Shown: positions 34,701 to 44,937, counted from the stretch's first letter. The stretch is DNA of 64,000 bases from Saccharopolyspora erythraea NRRL 2338 (GCF_000062885.1 NC_009142.1:7119584-7183583), one strand, 5' to 3'. A program made the numbers and translations. The notes: generated by a model not told the origin, from the sequence alone.

Positions 34701-35508
34701 GCAGGCGGCCGAGCCGGTCGCGGTGCCCGAGCGGCTGACCGGCGAGGTCGAGCTGCGCTCGGTGACCTTCCGCTACCCCGGCACCGAGCGGCCCGCGCTG
34801 CACGACGTCTCGCTGCGGGTCGCCCCCGGCGAGACCGTCGCGCTGGTCGGCGCCACCGGCGCGGGCAAGTCGACGCTGGTCAAGCTCCTCGCCCGGTTCT
34901 ACGACGTCACCGAGGGCGCGGTGCTGGTCGACGGGGTCGACGTGCGCTCCTACGACCTGACCGGCTTCCACCACCGGCTGGCGGTGGTCCCGCAGGAGGG
35001 CCACCTGTTCACCGGGGACATCGCAGCCAACATCGCCTACGGGCGGCCCGGCGCCGAGCCGGAGGAGATCGAGGCCGCCGCGCGCTCGGTCGGCGCGCTG
35101 CCCGGGATCGCGATGCTGCCGGACGGGTTCCGCCAGCAGGTCGGCGAGCGCGGGCGGGGGCTGTCGGCGGGGCAGCGCCAGCTCGTCGCGCTCGCCCGCG
35201 CCGAACTGGTCTCCCCCGACCTGCTGCTGCTCGACGAGGCCACCGCCGCGCTGGACCCGGCGACCGAGTCGATGGTGGTGACCGCCAGCGATCAGCTCGC
35301 GGCCAAGCGGACCACGTTCGTCGTGGCGCACCGGCTTGCCACGGCGGCCCGCGCCGACCGGATCGTCGTGGTCGACGGCGGCCGCATCGCGGAGGAGGGC
35401 ACCCACGAGGAGCTGCTGGCGCTCGGCGGTCGCTACCGGCAGTTGTGGAACGACACCGGCACCGAACGCGCAGGAGCGGTTCCGCAGAGTCACCACCCGC
35501 CCGGATGA
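31795..35508 (+). CDS. Fused double ABC exporter (TMD-NBD-TMD-NBD)
   Basis: A 1237-residue polypeptide that carries a whole type IV exporter. First half: six membrane helices (about 15-310), Walker A GPAGSGKST, signature LSGGQRQRVALA, Walker B ILVLDDATSAVD. Here the residue after Walker B is Asp, not the catalytic Glu, so the first site is probably degenerate, as in heterodimeric exporters. Second half from about 650: Walker A GATGAGKST, signature LSAGQRQLVALA, Walker B LLLLDEATAALD with Glu. Both switch His are present (VAHRRST, VAHRLAT). The layout recalls Mycobacterium tuberculosis Rv0194, a multidrug exporter. GTG 31792 is an alternative start. Confidence 0.92.
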   Translation: MSDSPRPANGGWIRRLAAACWRHPVSATLAITASVTAVGLEALVPLLTKVAVDDAVAGTTARLWWVVAGLLGLGLFRFAAAFVRRYSAGRLALDVQHDLRRAVFASVQRLDGGKQDALRTGQVVSRSITDLQLVNGLLSMFPLAAGTVVLALFAIGAMLWLSPLLTVVALVITPLIAVVSARSKKRLYLATWSAQQRAADIAQHVEESVTGVRVVKGFGQEAREVARLESGARRLFAERLRSARLTSLPQATLTALPVSGQVGVLGLGGWMVVQGQVSIGTFVAFAGYVTMLAGPARMIASTVIQGQLVRAGAERINELIDSQPEVQDKPDAVALPDGPLEVELDGVGFGYSRTQPVLRDATLRVRPGETVALVGPAGSGKSTVSMLLPRFYDVHEGAVRIGRVGEEPLDIRDLRLDSLRSAVGVVFEEAFLFSDTIRGNIAYGMPDASDEAVIAAARAAEAHDFISALPDGYATLVGERGLTLSGGQRQRVALARALLSDPRILVLDDATSAVDPTTEAAIHDTLRSVTAQRTTLLVAHRRSTLALADRIAVLDEGRVVDIGTQEELEERCELFRSLLAGPGESIDNRCDRADGGEGITPELWPQVERDELVADASGGTPPTPELIEGLRKLPAATAQPRLPGVDPTAPDPEFRLARLFRPIRWGLVLTVLLVAADAAALIALPTLVRQGVDGGVVAGDLGALWTATAVAAAVVAAGWLVVKVQTVVTARTGETLLYLLRLRSFAHLQRLGLDYYERELGGRIMTRMTTDVDALSTFLQTGLATAVVSVLTIAGIAVTLLVTDFSLALVALSVLPVLVVATVIFRRVSSVAYAEARERVSTVNADMQENVSGLRVAQAHRRERHSAKVFARRSDAYRRSRLRAQRYIATYFPFVALLSEAAQAMVLGVGASRVAAGGLSAGVLVAFLLYLGLFFSPVQQLSSVFDGYQQARVGLRRIGDLLRTPTSVPQAAEPVAVPERLTGEVELRSVTFRYPGTERPALHDVSLRVAPGETVALVGATGAGKSTLVKLLARFYDVTEGAVLVDGVDVRSYDLTGFHHRLAVVPQEGHLFTGDIAANIAYGRPGAEPEEIEAAARSVGALPGIAMLPDGFRQQVGERGRGLSAGQRQLVALARAELVSPDLLLLDEATAALDPATESMVVTASDQLAAKRTTFVVAHRLATAARADRIVVVDGGRIAEEGTHEELLALGGRYRQLWNDTGTERAGAVPQSHHPPG

Positions 35509-35831
35509 CGGGACGAATCGGTCCGGGATCCAGGAACAACTCGCCGAGGAGAAACGTCATACTGGAGCAGGACGACAACTCGTATGGAGTAGTGCCAGGC
35601 AGCGGCAGCCGGGCGGCAGGCCCGGGGGCGGCGCATCGTACGTGAGGGCAGTGATCGTGCTCAGGAGCCGGGCGGGCGTGTTCAACGCCGCGAGGCGTTT
35701 CCTTAACGATTCTGTGACCATCTTCGCTACCAGAACGACCGTACTGTGTGCCAACCACGCGAAACGGACCGCTAGCCTGGTACCCGAGTGTGTGTACATC
35801 ACGAGCAGATGGATCGAGGCGAACGCCAGCC
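35509..35831. other. Intergenic region before kgd
   Basis: 323 bases without a supported gene. The stretch 35697-35760 is less GC-rich than its surroundings and probably holds the kgd promoter; TAGCCT at 35773-35778 is a possible -10 box. No stable hairpin or operator is recognised. Confidence 0.35.
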
Positions 35832-38800
35832 GTGTCCAGCAGCAGCCCTGCGTCACAGTTCGGCCCCAATGAGTGGTTGATCGAGGAAATGTACGAGCAG
35901 TTCCTGCACGATCCCACCTCCGTAGACTCGGCGTGGCACGAATTCTTCGCCGACTACAAGCCGGGCCAGGCCACTGAAACCACCGCAGCCGCGACCGGTT
36001 CTGCAGCGGCCCCGAAGGCGACGGCCACCGCGGCACGCGTGGTCGAGACCAACGGGCAGACCCCGCCCCCGTCCGCCACCGCACCGAGCAAGCCGAAGCC
36101 CGCCGAGCCCAAGCCCTCCCCGCAGGAGGCCGCCAAGGCCGCCCCCGTCAAGGAGGCCCCCGCGGGCGAGCAGGCCAAGCCGCTGCGCGGCGCCGCGGCC
36201 GCGATCGCCAAGAACATGGAGCAGTCGCTCACCGTGCCGACCGCGACCAGCGTGCGCGCGGTGCCGGCCAAGCTGCTCTTCGACAACCGCATCGTCATCA
36301 ACAACCACCTCAAGCGGAACAAGGGCGGGAAGGTCTCCTTCACGCACCTGATCGGCTACGCGCTGATCCGGGCGCTGCGGAACCACCCCGACATGAACCG
36401 CCACTACGGCGAGGACGCCAAGGGCAAGCCCGCCGTGGTCACCCCCGAGCACGTCAACCTCGGCCTGGCGATCGACATGCCGGCCAAGGACGGCTCGCGC
36501 AGCCTGGTGGTCGCCTCCATCAAGGGCTGCGAGGAGATGACCTTCCAGCAGTTCTGGCAGGCCTACGAGGACATCATCCGCAAGGCCCGCAACAGCGCGC
36601 TGACCGCCGACGACTTCTCCGGCACCACCATCTCGCTGACCAACCCCGGCCCCAGCGGCACCAACCACTCGGTGCCGCGGCTGACCAAGGGCCAGAGCGC
36701 GATCATCGGCGTCGGCGCGATGGACTACCCCGCCGAGTTCCAGGGCGCCAGCGAGCAGGCGCTGGTCGACATGGGGATCAGCAAGATCGTGACGCTGACC
36801 TCCACCTACGACCACCGCGTCATCCAGGGCGCGGAGTCCGGTGACTTCCTGCGCACGGTGCACCAGCTGCTGCTCGGCGAGAACGGGTTCTACGACGACA
36901 TCTTCACGTCGCTGCGGATCCCCTACGAGCCGGTCCGCTGGACCCGCGACATCCCAGAGGGCGCGGTCGACAAGACCGCCCGGGTGCTGGAGCTGATCGA
37001 CGCCTACCGCACCCGCGGCCACCTGATGGCCGACATCGACCCGCTGAACTACCGCCAGCGCCGCCACGAGGACCTCGACGTCCTCTCCCACAGCCTCACC
37101 CTGTGGGACCTGGACCGCACGTTCGCCGTCGGCGGCTTCGCGGGCAAGGAGCGGATGAAGCTGCGCGACGTGCTCGGCGTGCTGCGCGACTCCTACTGCC
37201 GCACCGTCGGCGTCGAGTACATGCACATCCTCGAGCCCGACGAGCGCGAGTGGCTGCAGGGCCGGGTCGAGAAGCCGCACACCAAGCCCGAGCCGACCGA
37301 GCAGAAGTACATCCTGTCCAAGCTCAACGCCGCCGAGGCGTTCGAGACCTTCCTGCAGACCAAGTACGTCGGCCAGAAGCGCTTCTCGCTGGAGGGCGCC
37401 GAGACCGTCGTGCCGCTGCTGGACGCGGTGCTCGACACCGCCGCGGCCTCCGAGCTGGACGAGGTCGTCATCGGCATGCCGCACCGCGGCCGCCTCAACG
37501 TGCTGGCCAACATCGTCGGCAAGCCGATCTCGCAGATCTTCCGCGAGTTCGAGGGCAACCTCGACCCGGGCCAGGCACACGGCTCCGGCGACGTGAAGTA
37601 CCACCTCGGCGCCGAGGGCAAGTACTTCCGGATGTTCGGCGACGGCGAGACCAAGGTGTCGCTGACCTCCAACCCCTCGCACCTGGAGGCCGTGGACCCG
37701 GTGCTGGAGGGCATCGTCCGCGCCAAGCAGGACATCCTGGACAAGGGCCAGGAGGGCTTCACGGTGCTGCCGGTGCTGCTGCACGGCGACGCCGCGTTCG
37801 CGGGCCAGGGCGTGGTCGCCGAGACGCTGAACCTGTCGCTGCTGCGCGGCTACCGCACCGGCGGCACGGTCCACGTGATCGTCAACAACCAGGTCGGCTA
37901 CACCACCGCCCCGGAGCACTCGCGGTCGAGCAAGTACTCCACCGACGTGGCGAAGATGATCGGCGCGCCGGTCTTCCACGTCAACGGTGACGACCCCGAG
38001 GCCTGCGTCTGGGTCGCCAAGCTGGCCGTGGAGTACCGCCAGGCGTTCGGCAAGGACGTCGTGATCGACATGGTCTGCTACCGCCGCCGGGGTCACAACG
38101 AGGGCGACGACCCGTCCATGACGCAGCCGGCGATGTACGACGCGATCGACAAGATGCGCAGCGTCCGCAAGACCTACACCGAGGCCCTCATCGGCCGTGG
38201 CGACATCACGGTCGAAGAGGCCGAGAAGGCGCTGAAGGACTACGCCAGCCAGCTGGAGCACGTGTTCAACGAGGTCCGCGAGCTGGAGAAGCACCCGCCG
38301 GAGCCCAGCCCGTCGGTGGAGTCCGAGCAGGTGGTCCCGCAGGGGCTGGCGACCGCGATCCCGGTCGACACACTCAAGCGGATCGCCGACGCGCAGGTCA
38401 ACATGCCCGAGGGCTTCACGCCGCACTCGCGGGTCAAGCCCGTGCTGGAGCGCCGCGCGAAGATGGCCACCGAGGGCGGCATCGACTGGGCGTTCGGCGA
38501 GCTGCTCGCGTTCGGCTCGCTGACCATGGAGGGCCGCCCGGTCCGCCTGACCGGCCAGGACAGCCGTCGCGGCACGTTCGGCCAGCGGCACTCGGTGCTC
38601 ATCGACCGCAAGACCGGTGCCGAGTACACGCCGCTGCAGAACCTGAGCGAGGACCAGGCGAAGTTCCTGGTCTACGACTCGGCGCTGTCGGAGTTCGCGG
38701 CCATGGGCTTCGAGTACGGCTACTCGGTGGCCAACCCGGACGCCCTGGTGCTGTGGGAGGCGCAGTTCGGCGACTTCTTCAACGGCGCGCAGTCGATCAT

Positions 38801-39509
38801 CGACGAGTTCATCTCCTCCGGTGAGGCCAAGTGGGGCCAGCGCTCCGACGTCGTGCTGCTGCTGCCGCACGGCCACGAGGGCCAGGGTCCGGACCACAGC
38901 TCGGCGCGCATCGAGCGGTGGCTGCAGCTCTGCGCCGAGGGGTCGATGACGGTGGCGATGCCGTCGACGCCGGCGAACTACTTCCACCTGCTGCGCCGCC
39001 ACGCGCTGGACGGCATCCACCGGCCGCTGGTCGTCTTCACGCCGAAGTCGATGCTGCGGCTCAAGGCGGCCACCAGCCCGGTCGAGGACTTCACCGAGGG
39101 CAAGTTCACCTCGGTGATCGACGACCCGACGCAGCCGGACCCGGCCTCGGTGCGCCGCGTGGTGCTGTGCACCGGCAAGCTCTACTACGAGCTGGCCGCC
39201 GAGAAGGCCAAGCAGGGCCACGACGACACCGCGGTGGTGCGGCTGGAGCAGCTCTACCCGCTGCCGCACCGCAAGCTGGGCAGGCTGCTCGAGCGGTACT
39301 CCAACGCCACCGACGTCCGGTGGGTGCAGGAGGAGCCGGCGAACCAGGGTGCCTGGCCGTTCCTCGGCCTGGCGCTGCCGGAGCTGTTCCCGGAGCGCCT
39401 GGCGGGCCTGCGCCGCGTGTCGCGGCGGCCGATGGCCGCCCCGGCGACCGGTATGGCCAAGGTGCACGAGGTCGAGCAGGCCGAGGTCGTGCAGGGCGCC
39501 TTCGCCTGA
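35832..39509 (+). CDS. kgd: Multifunctional 2-oxoglutarate decarboxylase/dehydrogenase E1 with fused E2-type domain
   Basis: A 1225-residue protein (Kgd/OdhA type, 1231 in M. tuberculosis). N-terminal segment [20 protein letters not shown], then a Pro/Ala/Lys linker (about 40-115) with no lipoyl domain, an E2-like acyltransferase domain with [14 protein letters not shown] (catalytic His about 330), then E1: [36 protein letters not shown], the ThDP-binding HVNGDDPEA and a C-terminal transketolase-like half. It decarboxylates 2-oxoglutarate and feeds the mixed pyruvate/oxoglutarate dehydrogenase complex. GTG 35832 gives the family N-terminus; the open frame extends 28 residues further without similarity. 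Control by the FHA protein GarA is known for the family. Confidence 0.96.
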   Translation: MSSSSPASQFGPNEWLIEEMYEQFLHDPTSVDSAWHEFFADYKPGQATETTAAATGSAAAPKATATAARVVETNGQTPPPSATAPSKPKPAEPKPSPQEAAKAAPVKEAPAGEQAKPLRGAAAAIAKNMEQSLTVPTATSVRAVPAKLLFDNRIVINNHLKRNKGGKVSFTHLIGYALIRALRNHPDMNRHYGEDAKGKPAVVTPEHVNLGLAIDMPAKDGSRSLVVASIKGCEEMTFQQFWQAYEDIIRKARNSALTADDFSGTTISLTNPGPSGTNHSVPRLTKGQSAIIGVGAMDYPAEFQGASEQALVDMGISKIVTLTSTYDHRVIQGAESGDFLRTVHQLLLGENGFYDDIFTSLRIPYEPVRWTRDIPEGAVDKTARVLELIDAYRTRGHLMADIDPLNYRQRRHEDLDVLSHSLTLWDLDRTFAVGGFAGKERMKLRDVLGVLRDSYCRTVGVEYMHILEPDEREWLQGRVEKPHTKPEPTEQKYILSKLNAAEAFETFLQTKYVGQKRFSLEGAETVVPLLDAVLDTAAASELDEVVIGMPHRGRLNVLANIVGKPISQIFREFEGNLDPGQAHGSGDVKYHLGAEGKYFRMFGDGETKVSLTSNPSHLEAVDPVLEGIVRAKQDILDKGQEGFTVLPVLLHGDAAFAGQGVVAETLNLSLLRGYRTGGTVHVIVNNQVGYTTAPEHSRSSKYSTDVAKMIGAPVFHVNGDDPEACVWVAKLAVEYRQAFGKDVVIDMVCYRRRGHNEGDDPSMTQPAMYDAIDKMRSVRKTYTEALIGRGDITVEEAEKALKDYASQLEHVFNEVRELEKHPPEPSPSVESEQVVPQGLATAIPVDTLKRIADAQVNMPEGFTPHSRVKPVLERRAKMATEGGIDWAFGELLAFGSLTMEGRPVRLTGQDSRRGTFGQRHSVLIDRKTGAEYTPLQNLSEDQAKFLVYDSALSEFAAMGFEYGYSVANPDALVLWEAQFGDFFNGAQSIIDEFISSGEAKWGQRSDVVLLLPHGHEGQGPDHSSARIERWLQLCAEGSMTVAMPSTPANYFHLLRRHALDGIHRPLVVFTPKSMLRLKAATSPVEDFTEGKFTSVIDDPTQPDPASVRRVVLCTGKLYYELAAEKAKQGHDDTAVVRLEQLYPLPHRKLGRLLERYSNATDVRWVQEEPANQGAWPFLGLALPELFPERLAGLRRVSRRPMAAPATGMAKVHEVEQAEVVQGAFA

Positions 39510-39526
39510 TCGCCGACGACTGCTGG

Positions 39527-39562
39527 AAGGGCCGCCGGTTCCCGCGGGAGCCGGCGGCCCTT
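39527..39562 (+). terminator. Terminator after kgd
   Basis: Twelve-base perfect arms AAGGGCCGCCGG (39527-39538) and CCGGCGGCCCTT (39551-39562), with the inner TCCCGCGGGA allowing further pairing. It starts 18 bases after the stop. Confidence 0.85.
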
Positions 39563-39835
39563 CCGCGTCCGGGTCGGTTCCGCGCGGGTCTCGCCGGGGT
39601 CCGGCTCGCGGTCGCGGGCACGACAACCCGTCCGTTATCGGATGGGGGACGCCGTCGTGATCAGGAAGCGGCACGGTGGTCATTCGAGGCGGCCGCGAGG
39701 CCGGCTCGCCAGCTCCTCCCGGCCCATCGCGGCGCGAGCCGCACCGCGATGCGCCCACGCGCCGGCCCCACCCGGCGCGTTCCGGCGGCGGCCGTCGGCG
39801 AACGCCGGCACCGCTCCACAGAGGACGGAGGCGAC
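39563..39835. other. Intergenic region between kgd and a small gene
   Basis: 273 bases. The only structure seen is CCCGTCCG-TTAT-CGGATGGG (39627-39646), an inverted repeat with one G-T pair, possibly an operator for the next gene. No coding sequence can be supported. Confidence 0.3.
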
Positions 39836-40243
39836 GTGCAGGATCCCGACGAGTGGCGGGCCAAGGGCGTGCATTGGCACGCCTACTCCGAGTCGCGCGA
39901 CAGCAGCTCGACGTCGCCGGGCAGCAGGCGCCTCGACCGGCTGCGGCGAGCCCCGCAGGCGGTGCTGCTGACGCCGGAGGAAGTCACCGACTGGATCGCG
40001 GAGATGGTGCGCGAGCACGCTCACCGCCGCCACGTCCGCCTCATCGGGCCGCGCGGCGGCACCGGCCAGATCGGCGACGACGGCCACATCGAGCACGACG
40101 TGCACCAGAACCTCGACGTCGCCTGCCGCGGAGACTCCCTCTACATCGACATCGCCCGCGAGAGCGACCGCCTGCACCTGTGGGCCGAGGCCGTGACGCC
40201 CGACGACTGCGCCGCCGACCGCCACGACGAGGACGCCGGCTGA
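39836..40243 (+). CDS. Small hypothetical protein
   Basis: A 135-residue acidic/basic mixed protein, starting MQDPDEWRAKGVHWHAYSES. A helical segment (TPEEVTDWIAEMVREHAHRRH, split by many charged residues) is followed by a beta-rich part with alternating His/Asp residues (GDDGHIEHDVHQNLDV, DSLYIDIARESDRLHLWAEAV). It has no signal peptide, membrane helix or Cys cluster. GTG 39836 follows GGAGG by about 4 bases. Codon use (G/C at third positions) favours a real gene. I do not recognise the family. Confidence 0.55.
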   Translation: MQDPDEWRAKGVHWHAYSESRDSSSTSPGSRRLDRLRRAPQAVLLTPEEVTDWIAEMVREHAHRRHVRLIGPRGGTGQIGDDGHIEHDVHQNLDVACRGDSLYIDIARESDRLHLWAEAVTPDDCAADRHDEDAG

Positions 40244-40368
40244 CCAGCGCGAGCCGGTCCCGCAACGAGCCCGCCGGGTCGGCGGCCCGGAGCTGAACGG
40301 GGCCGGGCGCTTGGCGTGCCGTCCGGCCGCGGGCCGCCGAGGGCGCCGTCAGCCCCGTGAGCCGCCGG

Positions 40369-40545
40369 TCAGTCGTCGTCGGCGTCGTCGCGGGCCAGGA
40401 AGGTCGCCAGCCTCTCGGCGGCGTCCTCGAACTCGGGGTTGAGGTCGACGAAGGCACGCATCCGGTCGGCGACCCACGCCAGGGTCACCTCATCATCACC
40501 GCGACGCTCTTCGAGTTCTTCAATGCCACGGTCGGTGAAGTACAC
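40369..40545 (-). CDS. DUF6104-family small protein
   Basis: A 58-residue protein, [20 protein letters not shown] with further sequence [19 protein letters not shown] and an acidic tail. It matches the small actinobacterial DUF6104 family, which in streptomycetes often lies next to the 2-oxoglutarate dehydrogenase E1 gene, as here. I use GTG 40545, preceded by GAGGAGG at a 5-base distance; the open frame goes 36 residues further but that part has no similarity. The function is unknown; the stable link to kgd suggests a regulatory or structural role in that complex. Confidence 0.8.
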   Translation of the reverse strand: MYFTDRGIEELEERRGDDEVTLAWVADRMRAFVDLNPEFEDAAERLATFLARDDADDD

Positions 40546-41077
40546 CGGTCCTCCTCGGTTTCGCTCGCCTGCTGCGCTGCCGCAGACCGGAGTGCAGCGT
40601 AGGACAGGCCTCCCGCCGATGTTGCGCCGCATCCCCCTTACCCAGCAAGGCAATCCGGCTCGTGGTCGCCAACGCCGACAGCCGCGGCCCGTGGCCCGGA
40701 GGGCGGTCGCGCCCGGCTCCCAGCCCCCGGCAGCGCCGCGCCCGGGCGGCCGTGCCGGACCGGCCCGGCAGGCACCTGACTCCCGCTACCCGACCCACCG
40801 GCCGGCCGTGCCCGTCCCGGTGGCGAACTCCACCCGTCCCGGACCTCCGCGCGCCCGTCCACGCCTTCCGGGACCCGCGTCCGTCGCCATGCGCACCGGC
40901 CCCGTCCCAGCCCACCCGCCTCGACGACACCGGCCGGATGACGGCCGCTCACCGCGCGTCCTGTGCAGTCCGGCTAACCAGCCAGTGCAGAAAGTCGCGA
41001 TGGACCTGCGGCGGCCGTGCGCAGCAAACTCCGTGACGGCCGTCGGAGCAGCCGGCCGTAGAACCATTGGAGGCAAC
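40546..41077. other. 532-base region without a recognisable gene
   Basis: Both strands have open frames but none has a ribosome site with a family-like product. The sequence is Pro/Arg-coding and highly GC-rich in most frames. The last 50 bases are less GC-rich and end in the ribosome site TTGGAGG of tdh. Nothing else is seen. Confidence 0.4.
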
Positions 41078-42109
41078 GTGCGCGCACTGGTGAAGACCTC
41101 GCCCGCGCCCGGACTGGAGCTGACCGAGCTCCCCGACCCGACGCCCGGCGCCAACGACATCGTGGTCCAGGTGTTCCGCACCGGCATCTGCGGAACCGAC
41201 CTGCACATCGACTCCTGGGACGAGTGGGCCGCCCGGACCGTGCCGACGCCGCTGGTGATCGGCCACGAGTTCGCCGGCGAGGTGGTGGCGGTCGGCTCGG
41301 CGGTCACCCAGGCCCAGGTGGGCGACTTCGTCAGCGGCGAGGGCCACCTGGTGTGCGGGACGTGCCGGAACTGCCGGGCGGGCCGCAGGCACCTGTGCGC
41401 CAACACCAGGGGACTCGGCGTGCACCACAACGGCGCCTTCGCCGAGTACGCGGTGCTGCCCGAGCAGAACGTGTGGGTGCACCGGGAGCACGTCGACCCC
41501 GACGTGGCCGCCATCTTCGACCCGTTCGGCAACGCGGTGCACACCGCGCTGACCTTCCCGGTCGTGGGCGAGGACGTGCTGATCACCGGCGCGGGCCCGA
41601 TCGGGCTGATGGCCGCGTGCGTGGCCAGGCACGCCGGCGCGCGCAACGTCGTGATCACCGACGTCAGCGAGCACCGGCTCGAGCTGGCCCGCCGGGTCGG
41701 CGTGGACCTCGCCGTCAACGTCGCCGAGACCGGCATCGCCGACGCCCAGGCGAAGCTGGGCATGTCCGAGGGCTTCGACGTCGCGATGGAGGTCTCCGGG
41801 CAGCCCTCCGCGCTGCGCGAGACGATCGAGAACATGGCCCACGGCGGCCGGATCGCGATGCTGGGTCTTCCGGCCGAGCGGTTCCAGATCGACTGGAGCG
41901 CGGTCGTGCTCAAGATGCTGACGGTCAAGGGCATCTACGGGCGGGAGATGTTCGAAACCTGGTACTCCATGTCGGTGCTGCTGCAGTCCGGGCTGGACCT
42001 CTCGCCGGTCATAACCCACCGGTTCCCCTGCACGCGGCACGTCGAGGCGTTCGAAACCGCGCGCGCGGGGCGCTGCGGCAAGGTCATTCTGGATTGGACG
42101 GTGCGCTAG
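41078..42109 (+). CDS. tdh: L-threonine 3-dehydrogenase
   Basis: A 343-residue medium-chain zinc dehydrogenase of normal length. [16 protein letters not shown] (catalytic-zinc Cys about 37), GHEFAGEVV, the structural-zinc loop [15 protein letters not shown] and the NAD fold [20 protein letters not shown] are present; the Trp/Asp-rich DSWDEWA segment is specific for Tdh. It oxidises L-threonine to 2-amino-3-ketobutyrate. GTG 41078 follows GGAGG. The kbl gene begins at the very next base after the tdh stop codon, so the unstable product can be handed on. Confidence 0.96.
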   Translation: MRALVKTSPAPGLELTELPDPTPGANDIVVQVFRTGICGTDLHIDSWDEWAARTVPTPLVIGHEFAGEVVAVGSAVTQAQVGDFVSGEGHLVCGTCRNCRAGRRHLCANTRGLGVHHNGAFAEYAVLPEQNVWVHREHVDPDVAAIFDPFGNAVHTALTFPVVGEDVLITGAGPIGLMAACVARHAGARNVVITDVSEHRLELARRVGVDLAVNVAETGIADAQAKLGMSEGFDVAMEVSGQPSALRETIENMAHGGRIAMLGLPAERFQIDWSAVVLKMLTVKGIYGREMFETWYSMSVLLQSGLDLSPVITHRFPCTRHVEAFETARAGRCGKVILDWTVR

Positions 42110-43288
42110 ATGTACACCATTGGCCAGGACGTGCGGGCCGAGCTGGAGGAGATCCGCGCCGCGGGCCTCTACAAGCACGAGCGGGTGCTGGACTCCGCGC
42201 AGAGCGCGCGGGTCGGCGTCGGCGACGCCGAGGTGCTCAACTTCTGCGCCAACAACTACCTCGGGCTGGCCGACCACCCGGCGCTGGTCGACGCCGCGTC
42301 GAAGGCGCTGGAGCGCTGGGGCTTCGGGATGGCCTCGGTGCGGTTCATCTGCGGTACGCAGGCCCCGCACAAGGAGCTCGAGCAGCGGCTGTCGGAGTTC
42401 CTCGGTACCGAGGACACCATCCTCTACAGCTCCTGCTTCGACGCCAACGGAGGGCTGTTCGAGACGCTGCTCGGGCCGGAGGACGCGGTCATCTCCGACG
42501 AGCTCAACCACGCGAGCATCATCGACGGCGTCCGGCTGTGCAAGGCGCGCCGCGCCCGCTACCGCAACCGGGACATGGCCGACCTGGAGCAGCAGCTCAA
42601 GGACACCGCCGACGCACGGCACCGGCTGATCGTCACCGACGGCGTGTTCTCGATGGACGGCTACCTGGCGCCGCTGGACGAGATCTGCGACCTCGCCGAC
42701 CGGTACCGGGCGATGGTGATGGTCGACGACTCGCACGCCGTGGGCTTCACCGGCCCGACCGGGGCGGGCACCCCGGAGGCGTTCGGCGTCACCGACCGGG
42801 TCGACGTCGTCACCGGCACCCTCGGCAAGGCGCTCGGCGGGGCCAGCGGCGGCTACGTGTCGGCGCGCGGCGAGATCGTCGAGCTGCTGCGCCAGCGCTC
42901 GCGGCCGTACCTGTTCTCCAACTCGCTCGCGCCGTCGATCGTGGCCGCCTCGCTGGCCGCGCTCGACCTGGTCTCGGCGAGCCCGCAGCTGCGGCAGCGG
43001 TTGAGCGACAACAGCGCGCTGTTCCGGTCGCGGATGGCCGAGGAGGGCTTCGACCTGCTGCCGGGCGAGCACCCGATCATCCCGGTGATGATCGGCGACG
43101 CCGCCGAGGCGGCGCGGATGGCCGACCTGCTGCTCGAGGAGGGCATCTACGTCATCGGCTTCTCCTACCCGGTGGTGCCCAAGGGCAAGGCGCGGATCCG
43201 CACCCAGATGTCGGCGGCGCACAGCCCCGAGGACATCGAGCGGGCGGTCACGGCGTTCGTCCGGGCCCGCGAGCGTATGCGCAGGTGA
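42110..43288 (+). CDS. kbl: Glycine C-acetyltransferase (2-amino-3-ketobutyrate CoA ligase)
   Basis: A 392-residue PLP enzyme of the alpha-oxoamine synthase family. [28 protein letters not shown], the PLP-contact [15 protein letters not shown] and the Schiff-base Lys in [15 protein letters not shown] (about 244) are all present. It splits 2-amino-3-ketobutyrate with CoA into glycine and acetyl-CoA. ATG 42110 abuts the tdh stop codon. Glycine made here is a ligand for the riboswitch 17 kb away. Confidence 0.96.
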   Translation: MYTIGQDVRAELEEIRAAGLYKHERVLDSAQSARVGVGDAEVLNFCANNYLGLADHPALVDAASKALERWGFGMASVRFICGTQAPHKELEQRLSEFLGTEDTILYSSCFDANGGLFETLLGPEDAVISDELNHASIIDGVRLCKARRARYRNRDMADLEQQLKDTADARHRLIVTDGVFSMDGYLAPLDEICDLADRYRAMVMVDDSHAVGFTGPTGAGTPEAFGVTDRVDVVTGTLGKALGGASGGYVSARGEIVELLRQRSRPYLFSNSLAPSIVAASLAALDLVSASPQLRQRLSDNSALFRSRMAEEGFDLLPGEHPIIPVMIGDAAEAARMADLLLEEGIYVIGFSYPVVPKGKARIRTQMSAAHSPEDIERAVTAFVRARERMRR

Positions 43289-43341
43289 GGACGGTGCGCT
43301 GACGACCGTCCGCCTCCTGGGCGAATGGGTACCATCGGCAG

Positions 43342-44238
43342 GTGATTGACCCCAGGCGGCTGCAGGTGTTGCGCGCTTTGGCCGACCACGGCACGGTCCG
43401 TGCGGCGGCCGAGGCGCTGTACCTGACGCCGTCGGCCGTCTCGCAGCAGCTCAACGCGCTGGAGAGCGAGGTGGGGCAGCCGCTGCTCACCCGGCACGGG
43501 CGGCGGGTCCGGCTGACCGCGGCGGGAGAGCTGCTGGTCGAGCACGCCAAGGCGGTGCTCGCGGAGCTGGAGCGGGCGGAGGCCAGCCTCGCGGCGTGCG
43601 CGTCGGGCACCGTCGGCAAGGTCGAGATCGCCTCGTTCGCATCGGCGATCACGCAGGTCGTGGCGCCCGCGATCGTGAAACTGCGGTCGCGGGCACCGGG
43701 GGTCTCGGTGCTGGTGCGCGACGCCGAGGCGCACAACAGCCTGCTGATGCTCCTGGCCGGGGAGATCGACGTGGCGATCTCGATGGAGTACACCTCGACG
43801 CTGCAGGCCGACGACCGCAGGCTGACCCGCTACCCGCTCTACGCCGAGCCGTTCGACGTCGTGCTGCCGCCACGGCACCCGCTGGGGTCGATGCCGTCGG
43901 TGGCCGTCGAGGACCTCCGCGACGAGGAGTGGATCGCGCCGCTGCCGGGCAACCCGTGCCGCGCGGTCGCGCAGGTCTTCTGCGAGAACGCCGGCTTCGT
44001 CCCGCGCATCACCCACACCTCCGACGACTTCCACGCCGTCGTCGCGCTCGTCGCGGCGGGCACCGGGGTCGCGCTGGTGCCCAGGACCGCCATCGGCGAC
44101 CACCCCGGCACCGTGCGGCCGGTCGCCGGCCGCCCACCGACCCGCCGGGTCTTCGCCGCGGTCCAGTGCGGCCGCGAGGAGAACCCCCTGGTGCGCACCG
44201 TGCTGGACGCCCTGCTGGAGCAGAAGCCCGACGACTGA
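43342..44238 (+). CDS. LysR-family transcriptional regulator
   Basis: A 298-residue regulator: N-terminal winged helix (ADHGTVRAAAEALYLTPSAVSQQLNALE, with the core TPSAVSQQLNALE), linker helix and a periplasmic-binding-like effector domain from about 90. Start GTG 43342 follows TACCAT (43330-43335) by 6 bases with no ribosome site, so it may be leaderless. It lies 53 bases downstream of kbl in the same direction, and the region between has its own promoter-like box. It could govern tdh-kbl or a distant target. Confidence 0.9.
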   Translation: MIDPRRLQVLRALADHGTVRAAAEALYLTPSAVSQQLNALESEVGQPLLTRHGRRVRLTAAGELLVEHAKAVLAELERAEASLAACASGTVGKVEIASFASAITQVVAPAIVKLRSRAPGVSVLVRDAEAHNSLLMLLAGEIDVAISMEYTSTLQADDRRLTRYPLYAEPFDVVLPPRHPLGSMPSVAVEDLRDEEWIAPLPGNPCRAVAQVFCENAGFVPRITHTSDDFHAVVALVAAGTGVALVPRTAIGDHPGTVRPVAGRPPTRRVFAAVQCGREENPLVRTVLDALLEQKPDD

Positions 44239-44300
44239 CCGGCCGAACGGGCGGTCGGATCGCGCGTCGACCGGGCTCGTCCGGTGGCAAGCTGGCGATC

Positions 44301-44928
44301 ATGCCTCTGCGACCTTTCGACGCCGTCCTCTGCGATCTCGACGGCGTCCTGCGCCGTTGGGACCAGCGCGCCTTGCAGCGCCTCGAGCTGGCGCACGGGC
44401 TCGAGCCGGGCTCGATCGCCGCGACCGCGTTCGCCCCGGAGCGCGTGCACCCCGCGATCACCGGCGCGTGGACCGACGAGGAGTGGCGGGCCGCCGTCGC
44501 GGACGACCTGGCCGCCGCGTGCGGCTCGCTCGCCGCCGCACGCGCGCTCGTCGCGGAGTGGTCGGGGCCCGCCGGGGAGGTCGACGCCGAGGTCGCCAGG
44601 GTGCTGGCCGACGCCCGCGCACCTGCCGGTCCTCCTGGTGACCAACGCGACGACCAGGCTCGAAGCCGACCTGGAGCGGCTGGGACTCACCCACGCCGTG
44701 GACGCCGTCGTCAACAGTTCCCGGGTCGGGTGCGCCAAACCGGATCCGCGGATCTACCGCCTGACGGCGGCGCGTGCCGGCGCGGCGGTCGAGCGCTGCC
44801 TCTTCGTCGACGACACGCCCGCGAACGTCGAGGCCGCACGCGAGGTCGGCATGACCGCCTTGCACTTCCGGGGCCCTCACCAGCTCCGCGAAGCCCTCGC
44901 CCCGCTGCTGGAACCGCGAACCGCCTGA
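44301..44928 (+). pseudogene. HAD-superfamily hydrolase split by a frameshift
   Basis: All HAD motifs exist but in two frames. From ATG 44301 the frame gives AVLCDLDGVLRRWD (motif I) and a helical cap to about 44618 (VLADAR). The continuation PVLLVTNATTRLEADL (motif II), CAKPDPRIYRL (motif III Lys) and CLFVDDTPANVEAA (motif IV) is in another frame and ends at 44928. Loss of one base near 44616-44620, where the sequence is CGCGC, would explain it. Joined, the protein would be about 209 residues, normal for this subfamily of phosphatases. It may be a real null mutation, a sequence error, or recoding. It converges on the IclR gene with a 9-base gap. Confidence 0.75.
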
Positions 44929-44937
44929 CGCCCCTGC

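Noticed and set aside
35853-39758. 1301-residue minus-strand open frame opposite kgd
   Set aside because: Antisense shadow of kgd; low-complexity Val/Leu/Arg/Gly composition and no ribosome site.
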